Assembly (NCBI GenBank): GCA_036392795.1
Contig: DASVXH010000036.1
Coordinates: forward strand, 1 to 9,793
Direction: 5' to 3'
Length of the DNA stretch: 9,793 bases
Source of the DNA: JARIHD01 sp036392795
GTDB taxonomy: Bacteria > Patescibacteriota > Saccharimonadia > Saccharimonadales > UBA4665
The notes beneath the pieces were generated by a model, which made no database searches, was not told the DNA's origin, and was given only the letters and a program-made list of their open reading frames with translations. Position 1 is the stretch's first letter; every line of letters begins with the position of its first letter. Of this stretch, positions 1 through 5,250 are shown piece by piece. The translations under genes were made by a program, and so were the position numbers.

Positions 1-49
1 CTAGATCGGGGACCGTAATAGTCTTTATGCCCGCAGCCTGCATAGCCTA
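1..49 (-). pseudogene. In-frame GT2 continuation beyond the amber stop (partial)
   Basis: Reading the minus strand in the same frame past TAG at 47-49 gives AMQAAGIKTITVPDL down to the window edge. Together with the preceding EDVALG this matches the usual GT2 pattern of ED, then L-G-aromatic/R, then about five residues, A-G, and a beta strand ending in P. The stop therefore looks like a single-base change of a sense codon, for example TAC or TAT (Tyr) to TAG, or a base-call error, and not a natural C-terminus. No frameshift is needed to keep the similarity. The rest of the gene lies outside the window. Confidence 0.6.
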
Positions 50-571
50 CCCCAGGGCTACATCTTCGCCATTGCGTTTACTGGCATCGTACGAAACTTT
101 GTCAAAAACGCTGCGTTTGAATAAGCCATTACTGCCGGTAACGGTAGTTGTTTGGGCGGCAAGTTTGGGCTCCATTTCGGTTATACGATGCACAAACGAC
201 ACGTCACCGTCGGGCAGGGCAGTGCCAGCGCAAGCGTCGTAGCCCTGGTCTTTTAGGTACGGCAAGCAGCGGGTCAACCAGTCGGCCGGCAACACAATAT
301 CGGCATCGACAAAAGCAATGTAGCCACCTTTGGCGGCAGCCACACCGGCGGCACGCGCTGCACCGCGGCCTTTATTCGGCTGGTCAATCACACGAATATG
401 CGAATCTTCGACACCCAAGCGCTGCACAATTTCCAGCGTCTGGTCACGCGAGCCATCATTAACTACTATGATTTCAAATTCTTCCAGTCCGTTCTGGGCC
501 AAAATGGCGCGGACGGTGCGCTCAATACTGCGCTGTTCATTATAGGCAATTACAACAAAGGAAACGGTCAT
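47..571 (-). CDS. Family 2 glycosyltransferase, cut short by an in-frame amber codon
   Basis: This gene encodes a GT-A fold glycosyltransferase of family GT2, which transfers a sugar from a nucleotide-sugar donor, probably onto a surface glycan or lipid carrier. Seen in the 174 residues: an N-terminal Rossmann-like start (SFVVIAYNEQ, residues 4-13), the nucleotide-binding VND at 37-39, the metal-binding DAD at 89-91, GSNGLFKR at 146-153, and the ED pair at 169-170 that supplies the catalytic acidic residue in this family. The frame stops at TAG (47-49) right after EDVALG, where relatives usually have an aromatic or basic residue. The same frame stays open beyond it to the window edge with GT2-like sequence. 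The truncated product would lack the C-terminal acceptor region and any membrane segments. The start ATG shares one base with the stop of the upstream gene (TAATG), so it is probably translationally coupled. The family is certain; whether the gene works is not. Confidence 0.8.
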   Translation of the reverse strand: MTVSFVVIAYNEQRSIERTVRAILAQNGLEEFEIIVVNDGSRDQTLEIVQRLGVEDSHIRVIDQPNKGRGAARAAGVAAAKGGYIAFVDADIVLPADWLTRCLPYLKDQGYDACAGTALPDGDVSFVHRITEMEPKLAAQTTTVTGSNGLFKRSVFDKVSYDASKRNGEDVALG

Positions 572-2415
572 TATTCTCGAACCAATACTCTTTCTACTGC
601 TTTAGCGGCGTGGTGCCAGCGATATTTACTAAATTTCTCTTCAAGCGTCTGCTTGGGCCTGAATGAACTGTGCGTATCCAGAACTTTGCCGATCTTTTTG
701 GCCAGGTCCGCATCGTTCGGCTTAGCCAAATAACCATTTTGCCCTTCGGCGATTAAATCCTGGGCTGCATTAAGCGAGTGGGTCGTGGTGACAACTGGAA
801 TTCCACAGGCGTTCGCCTCTATAACTACTAATCCAAAACCTTCACGAACTGACGGCAGGACAAACATCTTCGAAGCCTTCATTAAACTATAAAGTTCATT
901 GTGGTCCTGTAGAAAATTAAAGAACGTCACATTATTTTCGAGCTTGTGGTCCGCAACCAGCTGTTCCAGCTTGGCGCGTTCCGGACCATTACCAATAACC
1001 AGGCAACGAATGTCAGGACGCGTGCGCTTTAATCGTGAAATAGCGCGAATCAACATGTCGACATTTTTGTTCTCCAGCAAGCGGCCGGCAAAAATGACAT
1101 CACTTTCCAGGTCATGCTTTGGCACCATCAGAATATTGTCGACGTCCACTCCCAGCGGCACCGTCACGATCTGTTTTTTGCTACCTGCGGCACGTAGACG
1201 CTTAGTTGTATGGTTGGAGTTGGAAACAATAACGTGCGGCATATGCATAGCCAGCCATTCGGTCACAGCGCCAATCTTGCCGCCTGCGCCGCCCAGATAA
1301 TTATTCCAATACTCCTTGCCCCAAACCTCGTGCCAGGTAGCGTACATTTTTTTGCGACGCAATGTGGCAATCGGCCGTACCATAAATAAAGGGAAAAACG
1401 GCATGCTGTCGACATCCACCACATCAAAACGTTTAAATAGCATTTTCCAGCATCCCAGCGCAAACAATAATGCCTGTGCAATCGAGCGCCGGTCATTTTT
1501 GTAGATGTTAAATTTACGGGTCAGAGCATGCAGATGAATACCATCTTCGGTAATCATATGTTTGCCCGGAGCGTCCCACCATTTCATGGTATAAATATCC
1601 ACTTGCCGACCTTCTTTGACCAAACGGCGGGTTATTTCGTGCAAACGCTTTTCTTTGCCGCCCGTAAAATAGGGCCACACGGTGTCGGACACAAAAGCAA
1701 TGCGCTCCATTCGCGGTCGCCAGCGCAGCTGTCGAATAAATTCGCGTAAGATGCGAGTACCATCATAAATCGGCCGCAAGCTGGATTCACCTAATCGTGG
1801 TTCATAGGTAATAGGCACCGAATAGATGTCGTAACCCATGCGCGCCATTTTGGTAATCATTTCCATTTCGATGGCGAAGCCAGCCGATTGCAGATGCTGC
1901 CGCAACTGCACGATCACATCGCGCTTCCAGGCAAAATAGCCGGTCAGCGTATCGGTCACATTGACTTTGTACACCGCTCGCACCAGAAACGAAAAGCCCC
2001 AGTTACCCAAACGGTTAAAGCCCTTCATAGCGCCGTCGCTCATTTTACCGCCCATGCGCGACCCAATAACAACATCACCAAAACCACTATCGAGCAGCTC
2101 TACCAGCCGCAAAATCTCGTACGCCTTGTACGTATCGTCGCCGTCACACATCACCACATAGTCGGTGTCATCGCTCACATTATAAAACGCGGCGCGGATG
2201 GCGTTGCCTTTACCTTGTTTCGGCTCGTGCAATACACGCGCCCCAGCCGCGCGGGCAACCTCGGCGGTCTGATCGGTGGAATTATTGTCGACAACCAAAA
2301 CTTCCAATTCGAAGCCATGATCGCGCAATTTATCGCGCGGAAATCCTTTAATTACGGCCGCGATGCCTTCTTGTTCGTTGTAACACGGAATAACAACAGT
2401 TATCTTTTTCATCAT
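571..2415 (-). CDS. GT2-GT4 bifunctional glycosyltransferase (fusion)
   Basis: Two glycosyltransferases lie in one 614-residue chain. Residues 1-235 form a DPM1-like GT2 domain: VVIPCYNEQ near 7-15, VVDNNSTDQT at 41-50, the metal site DGDDTY at 91-96, TLTGYFAWKRDV at 156-167, and EMEM at 183-186. Such domains often make polyprenyl-phosphate sugars, although no membrane segment is visible. Residues 236-614 form a GT-B fold GT4 domain: TGGKEKRLHEI at 251-261, GRLLENKN at 444-451 with R445 and K450 in the donor-phosphate positions, and the EX7E signature E525-E533 (EGFGLVVIE). The junction is RWRPR followed by Met236, which reads like the original start of a free GT4 (MERIAFVSDT). No ribosome binding site precedes it, so one fused product is likely. 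The start overlaps the upstream stop (ATGATGA). Met1 or Met2 could initiate; an AGGGTGA-like site sits just upstream. The sugar and acceptor cannot be told. Confidence 0.88.
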   Translation of the reverse strand: MMKKITVVIPCYNEQEGIAAVIKGFPRDKLRDHGFELEVLVVDNNSTDQTAEVARAAGARVLHEPKQGKGNAIRAAFYNVSDDTDYVVMCDGDDTYKAYEILRLVELLDSGFGDVVIGSRMGGKMSDGAMKGFNRLGNWGFSFLVRAVYKVNVTDTLTGYFAWKRDVIVQLRQHLQSAGFAIEMEMITKMARMGYDIYSVPITYEPRLGESSLRPIYDGTRILREFIRQLRWRPRMERIAFVSDTVWPYFTGGKEKRLHEITRRLVKEGRQVDIYTMKWWDAPGKHMITEDGIHLHALTRKFNIYKNDRRSIAQALLFALGCWKMLFKRFDVVDVDSMPFFPLFMVRPIATLRRKKMYATWHEVWGKEYWNNYLGGAGGKIGAVTEWLAMHMPHVIVSNSNHTTKRLRAAGSKKQIVTVPLGVDVDNILMVPKHDLESDVIFAGRLLENKNVDMLIRAISRLKRTRPDIRCLVIGNGPERAKLEQLVADHKLENNVTFFNFLQDHNELYSLMKASKMFVLPSVREGFGLVVIEANACGIPVVTTTHSLNAAQDLIAEGQNGYLAKPNDADLAKKIGKVLDTHSSFRPKQTLEEKFSKYRWHHAAKAVERVLVRE

Positions 2416-2870
2416 TTGGTCACCCTAAAAGTTATAGTTTGCTGCTTATTAATTAGCTCAACCGTCACAGCCAGGGGCTGGGCGGGATCATGCACCGTAA
2501 ACGGCGCGGCGCGGATAGCGCGGTCGCCCGGGGCCAGCGTCAATTCAAGCGGATCGGTTATGGTGGTTTTGCCTCCTTCCATCACATGAATCCGATAGGC
2601 GTAGGTAAAAGGCGCCGCCTCATGACTGGCAACAGCGAAAGGAATACTGTACCGGCTGCCGCTGACCATTTTCTGCGGAAATGCCTTTGTATCAGTAAAA
2701 TATAATTCAGTAAATTGCTGATTATTGGTAGATGTCATCGCTAGCAGACCTCGCTGTTCGGCCCGCCAAAAAAAGAAAATAAAAAGCACAACCAGGGTAA
2801 TGGCACACAAAAAAGACAGCCGCTTCCGGCTGACATTGGACATACGCAAACTAAAAGAGGGGAGGATCAT
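2412..2870 (-). CDS. Single-pass membrane protein with extracytoplasmic beta domain, possibly DUF1616-like
   Basis: A 152-residue protein with a short basic N-terminus (SRKR at 14-17), one strongly hydrophobic segment at about 19-35, and an outer domain of roughly 110 residues. The outer domain has strand-rich alternation: FTELYF at 53-58, a G-S-R-Y-S-I-P strand at 71-77, an SHE turn at 82-84, TYAYRIHV at 89-96, and TITFRV at 145-150. This outline (tELYF, G-y-i-f-v-h-E, tYxYxi, final TxTFxV) recalls the DUF1616 domain of archaeal and candidate-phylum proteins. I make that link from memory of the pattern, and it is weak. It is the first gene of the glycosyltransferase operon, so a role in export, anchoring or scaffolding of the glycan product is plausible but unproven. 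The start at 2870 is preceded by GGAG at 4-nt spacing, whereas the internal Met10 has no such site. Its stop overlaps the next start. Confidence 0.75.
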   Translation of the reverse strand: MILPSFSLRMSNVSRKRLSFLCAITLVVLFIFFFWRAEQRGLLAMTSTNNQQFTELYFTDTKAFPQKMVSGSRYSIPFAVASHEAAPFTYAYRIHVMEGGKTTITDPLELTLAPGDRAIRAAPFTVHDPAQPLAVTVELINKQQTITFRVTK

Positions 2871-2918
2871 GCAACTCCAGACTTTTTTCGACTTCTTTTT
2901 ATCTAGGTGATCGGTTTA

Positions 2919-2947
2919 TTTATAACATAAAAGTACGACCACGGCAA
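2919..2947 (-). promoter_or_regulatory. Promoter of the glycosyltransferase operon (extended -10)
   Basis: On the minus strand TTGCCG (2947-2942, 4 of 6 matches to the -35 consensus) is followed by a 17-base spacer and TATAAA (2924-2919, 5 of 6 matches to the -10). TG lies one base upstream of the -10 (TGTTATAAA), making an extended -10. Transcription would start near 2912, leaving a leader of about 40 bases before the ATG at 2870. It lies in the only gap upstream of the three-gene operon and downstream of the channel gene's terminator. It is a sequence match only, but a good one. Confidence 0.6.
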
Positions 2948-3047
2948 TTATTATTGACTGAATACGAACAACGGTACAAATACCCTATGAAACTATAGTA
3001 ACCCCAGGCAGCGTCAACGTTTGTAAAATATTCGTCTTTTTTGGCTT

Positions 3048-3084
3048 AAAAATCAGTTCCTCGCACAAAAGCGAGGAACTGATT
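3048..3084 (-). terminator. Intrinsic terminator of the channel gene
   Basis: A perfect 14-base inverted repeat (3051-3064 and 3071-3084) with the 6-base loop TTTTGT on the minus strand is followed by a short T run (TTTTT, counting the last stem bases, 3052-3048). It lies about two dozen bases after the stop of the aquaporin-family gene, in the right orientation. It separates that gene from the glycosyltransferase operon promoter. The A/T-rich flank on the plus side is weaker, so it acts mainly on minus-strand transcripts. Confidence 0.85.
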
Positions 3085-3107
3085 AGATAAAGCGCGAATG
3101 TCGCGCC

Positions 3108-3773
3108 TTATTTCTTGCGGCTGGAAGTCTTTTTTTCGGTTGATGCAGTCAACGATTTTGCTGGCGCAAAGAGCAGACTGTACAGATTGAATCCGATAAT
3201 ACCACCCAGCACCGGAGCTAGAACAAATGTGCCCCAGACCCATGAGCGGGCACCAAGAGCAACAGCCGGGTTGACAATGCCACCAGCACCGGCGGCAGAG
3301 ACCAGCACACCAAGCATTAGTGACATACCAATAACAGCGGCAGCCCGGCCGGCTTCCATCTTCTGGAAGACGACTGCAGCCCAACCAAGGCTGAAGATAA
3401 AGGCACCTACGGCTTCGGCAACCAATACGCGGCCGCTAAAATCACCGCTGTTATTCCAGGTTTGACCTACAAAATAGGTAAACAGATAGTAGGCAGCGAT
3501 ACCACCAAGTAACTGCGCCGCAACGTAAACAACCGCCGGTACAATTTTGATTCGGCGAACCGACAGCAAACCAATGGTAACCAAAGGGTTAAGGTGAGCC
3601 CCAGATACAGCGCCCATGGTCAATGTCACTGTAGCTACAACCAAACCGGCAGCGATGGCGACGAAGTAGGGGATACCGATAGTCGACTTACTGACAGCCA
3701 ATACGGCCAGCGTCAAAAGCGCGGTTCCCAAAAACTCCGCCAGTATCATGGCGACTTTTTTTCTTGTTAGCAT
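3108..3773 (-). CDS. Aquaporin / major intrinsic protein channel with non-canonical pore motifs
   Basis: A 221-residue MIP-family channel for water or small neutral solutes in the cytoplasmic membrane. Seen: about six hydrophobic segments in two halves, the family's AEFLGTALL in helix 1 (12-20) and its repeat-two counterpart AEAVGAFIF (119-127), and the two half-helix loops SGAHLNP (57-63) and GGIVNPA (164-170). The first loop reads NPL, not NPA. The second reads NPAV, where V171 replaces the arginine that normally follows NPA and forms the selectivity filter. The pore is therefore probably wider or less polar than in a strict water channel, and the substrate cannot be named. The C-terminal tail from about 205 is lysine- and serine-rich. 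The start has a strong site (GGAGGG, 3782-3777) four bases upstream. It is a single-gene unit, divergent from the next gene and closed by a hairpin terminator. Membership in the family is secure. Confidence 0.9.
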   Translation of the reverse strand: MLTRKKVAMILAEFLGTALLTLAVLAVSKSTIGIPYFVAIAAGLVVATVTLTMGAVSGAHLNPLVTIGLLSVRRIKIVPAVVYVAAQLLGGIAAYYLFTYFVGQTWNNSGDFSGRVLVAEAVGAFIFSLGWAAVVFQKMEAGRAAAVIGMSLMLGVLVSAAGAGGIVNPAVALGARSWVWGTFVLAPVLGGIIGFNLYSLLFAPAKSLTASTEKKTSSRKK

Positions 3774-3874
3774 ATTCCCTCCGTACAGTAGTTTTATTAC
3801 TATCTGAAGCGTATCCTAACATTGTTAGTTTGTAAATAGGCCGCCCGAATGGCGAGCTGTTATACTGGGGCAAC
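3774..3874. other. Divergent control region between channel gene and orphan gene
   Basis: These 101 bases must hold both promoters. The plus-strand extended -10 is at 3858-3866. For the channel gene a TTTACA (-35-like, 3836-3831 on the minus strand) is visible, but the hexamer 17 bases further, TACGCT, is a poor -10. A 13-base perfect inverted repeat, CTAACATTGTTAG with a single central base (3816-3828), lies between these elements and could be an operator. The strong ribosome site of the channel gene is at 3777-3782. Confidence 0.4.
3858..3866 (+). promoter_or_regulatory. Extended -10 promoter element for the orphan plus-strand gene
   Basis: TGTTATACT reads as an extended -10 (TG, one base, then TATACT with 5 of 6 matches to consensus). 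No convincing -35 is present 16-18 bases upstream. The ATG of the following gene begins 8 bases after the -10, close to where transcription should start, so the transcript would have almost no leader. Sequence match only. Confidence 0.5.
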
Positions 3875-4507
3875 ATGGCGGAGCAGACGAGGTCATGTCG
3901 ACCCAGTATCGAAGAAATAGCGAAGGGACGGTCTCTTGGGGCGACTCATTTGTTGCGCGAACAACCTTATCTTCCCGGCAATGGCTACGAGTTCTATTAT
4001 CCACGTCTTCAAATTATTGCTAACCTTGGCCGCCGATTGCTAGGCAAGCAGGCCAGCGAACCCAGCATACGACAGAAAAAGACCGGCGGCTGGTACCCAT
4101 GGCTAGCCAACTGGCACAGAGAAACACCGCAGCCCGACCTGATCGGCGCCATACCTTATAGCCTTGTCAGACATCGGCGGGGCGTAGACTGCCAGGGCCG
4201 CATCGGTCTATATCAATATCAACCTGCACTTCTAGAGGGCAAAAACCTTATACCCGCTCCTTCTATTGATCAAACTTTCTTTGAAATCTGCGAAGAACTA
4301 CCCCTTAAATCTCCAGTAGGCGCCTGGGTACTACGCCAGCAAATCTTCTTTGATACTTCTGGCGTTCTAGGGAGTAATTTTCCACCCCCTGCCGATGTAG
4401 ATCTCCTGACAACCCCGGCCTACGCCATCGAAAATCGGTCACCAGATGAATACGATACACTAGAGGCCGCAGAAGTCCTGATGCGACGACTAGATAAAAC
4501 CGGCTAG
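3875..4507 (+). CDS. Hypothetical protein of unknown function (210 aa)
   Basis: I do not recognise this protein. It has 210 residues, no signal peptide and no membrane segment. It is rich in arginine, proline and aromatic residues: GNGYEFYYPR at 35-44, GGWYPWLANWHRE at 71-83, GLYQYQP at 111-117. The two cysteines (C8, C106, plus C139 further on) are not arranged as a metal site. The C-terminal third is more acidic (SPDEYDTLEAAEVL, 189-202), probably helical. No catalytic motif stands out. It is the only convincing plus-strand gene here, divergent from the channel gene and convergent with atpC, so it is its own unit. The start is the only Met before residue 202. It is preceded by a good extended -10 and at best a weak GGGG as a ribosome site. 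It probably encodes a lineage-specific cytoplasmic protein. That it is a gene is likely, given the length, the placement and the promoter. Confidence 0.65.
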   Translation: MAEQTRSCRPSIEEIAKGRSLGATHLLREQPYLPGNGYEFYYPRLQIIANLGRRLLGKQASEPSIRQKKTGGWYPWLANWHRETPQPDLIGAIPYSLVRHRRGVDCQGRIGLYQYQPALLEGKNLIPAPSIDQTFFEICEELPLKSPVGAWVLRQQIFFDTSGVLGSNFPPPADVDLLTTPAYAIENRSPDEYDTLEAAEVLMRRLDKTG

Positions 4508-4559
4508 GCTTGGGCGACAATCCCCGTACACCACACACCTTACTAATTATGAGAACAAA

Positions 4560-4982
4560 TTACCGGCGATGACGTCGGCGAAGGCCTGCGACCTGTAGGC
4601 GAACTGCGGCGCGGTCCACCAAGGCCTGAGCCTTGTCTAGTTCGACCTGGTCCTTGGCTGCCTTACGCAGGTCCATGGCAGCCTGGTGGGCCTTTTCAGC
4701 CTCGGCTTCGTTGATCTCGTCGCCATGCGTGGCTTCATCTACCAATACGCGGACGCCTTCTTTGCCCACCTCTAGTACACCACCATACGTGGCGTAGTGT
4801 TCCAGATGAGTATCGGCGTCGTTTTTGTCACGACGGACCGTAACCACGCCGGGGACTACCACGCCCAACAAAGGCTCGTGACCGGGCATAATCGTCACTT
4901 GGCCAGCGGCGGTAGGCAAAACCACCGAATACGCTTCGGCACTAAATTTTACGCCGTCCAGCGATACTAATACAAACTTCAT
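4560..4982 (-). CDS. atpC: F-type ATP synthase epsilon subunit
   Basis: This is the rotor subunit of F1 that binds gamma at the central stalk and can inhibit ATP hydrolysis. The 140 residues show the N-terminal beta sandwich (FVLVSLDGVKF at 3-13, IMPGHEPLLGVVVPGVVTVR at 31-50 carrying the family's PGH-PLL and G-V motifs, YGGVLEV at 66-72) and a C-terminal helical hairpin (about 90-140) full of Ala, Glu and Lys, ending in a very basic tail RRRHRR. The length is normal. The start shares ATGA with the stop of the preceding small gene and has AGAGG seven bases upstream. It is the last gene of the operon. No hairpin terminator is visible in the 52 bases before the convergent gene. Confidence 0.93.
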   Translation of the reverse strand: MKFVLVSLDGVKFSAEAYSVVLPTAAGQVTIMPGHEPLLGVVVPGVVTVRRDKNDADTHLEHYATYGGVLEVGKEGVRVLVDEATHGDEINEAEAEKAHQAAMDLRKAAKDQVELDKAQALVDRAAVRLQVAGLRRRHRR

Positions 4983-5248
4983 TTTTCTACCTCTTGATCA
5001 TTTCCTTTTCGAAAGAGCGGCACCTGATCTAGTTCAATATCTATGTCCCTGACTGGGATGGGATCCCGTACCGGTGAAAATATACGATCTCCAACACCAA
5101 CACCCGACTGACCAGAAGGAACAGGCTCATAGGCCCCATCAGGAATCAAGGTCTCTTTGCCCGATCTTTCAAAATCGGGGGCCATACCCAGAGCCCAAGA
5201 AGGTCTTTCGCCTGATTCCATATCGGCTTTCGGAGCGGTTTCTGCCAT
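4979..5248 (-). CDS. Small acidic protein inserted between atpD and atpC (unknown)
   Basis: I do not recognise this 89-residue protein, and it is not part of standard ATP synthase operons. It starts two bases after the atpD stop and its own stop shares ATGA with atpC, so it is surely co-transcribed and probably coupled. There are 18 acidic against 10 basic residues. It is rich in Pro and Gly, with almost no long hydrophobic stretch and no membrane segment. The N-terminal half looks disordered, including a glycine-rich patch SGQSGVGVGD at 45-54. The C-terminal part has an alternating charged/aliphatic stretch, SPVRDPIPVRDIDIELDQVP at 58-77, that could form a strand or a short binding motif. 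A role as an F1-associated accessory, assembly or regulatory factor is inferred from position alone. It could also be a fast-evolving spacer gene. The ribosome site is weak (AGG well upstream). Confidence 0.75.
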   Translation of the reverse strand: MAETAPKADMESGERPSWALGMAPDFERSGKETLIPDGAYEPVPSGQSGVGVGDRIFSPVRDPIPVRDIDIELDQVPLFRKGNDQEVEK

Positions 5249-5250
5249 GA

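Larger units (their letters stand above)
2871..3107. other. Gap between glycosyltransferase operon and channel gene
   Basis: This 237-base intergenic region is A/T-rich. It holds the channel gene's hairpin terminator at its high end and the operon promoter (2919-2947) at its low end. The stretch in between (about 2950-3045) contains no open frame with a ribosome site and no repeat that I can see. The 46 bases between the promoter's predicted start and the first ATG form a short leader with no obvious hairpin. Confidence 0.6.

Noticed and set aside
1888..2589. A 233-codon plus-strand open frame
   Set aside because: It lies antisense across the GT2 domain and the membrane protein, both with clear family features or coupling; its protein is His/Ile-rich with no family motif.
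2992..3017. A second minus-strand promoter candidate, TTGACG and TATAGT
   Set aside because: The spacer is only 14 bases, too short for a typical sigma-70-type promoter, and the 2919-2947 candidate fits much better.
3808..3836. A minus-strand promoter for the channel gene, TTTACA with TACGCT 17 bases on
   Set aside because: The -35 is good but the -10 matches only 3 of 6 positions, so it is not listed as a feature.
4305..4538. A 77-codon minus-strand open frame over the end of the orphan gene
   Set aside because: It overlaps the longer plus-strand gene, has no ribosome site and shows no family features.
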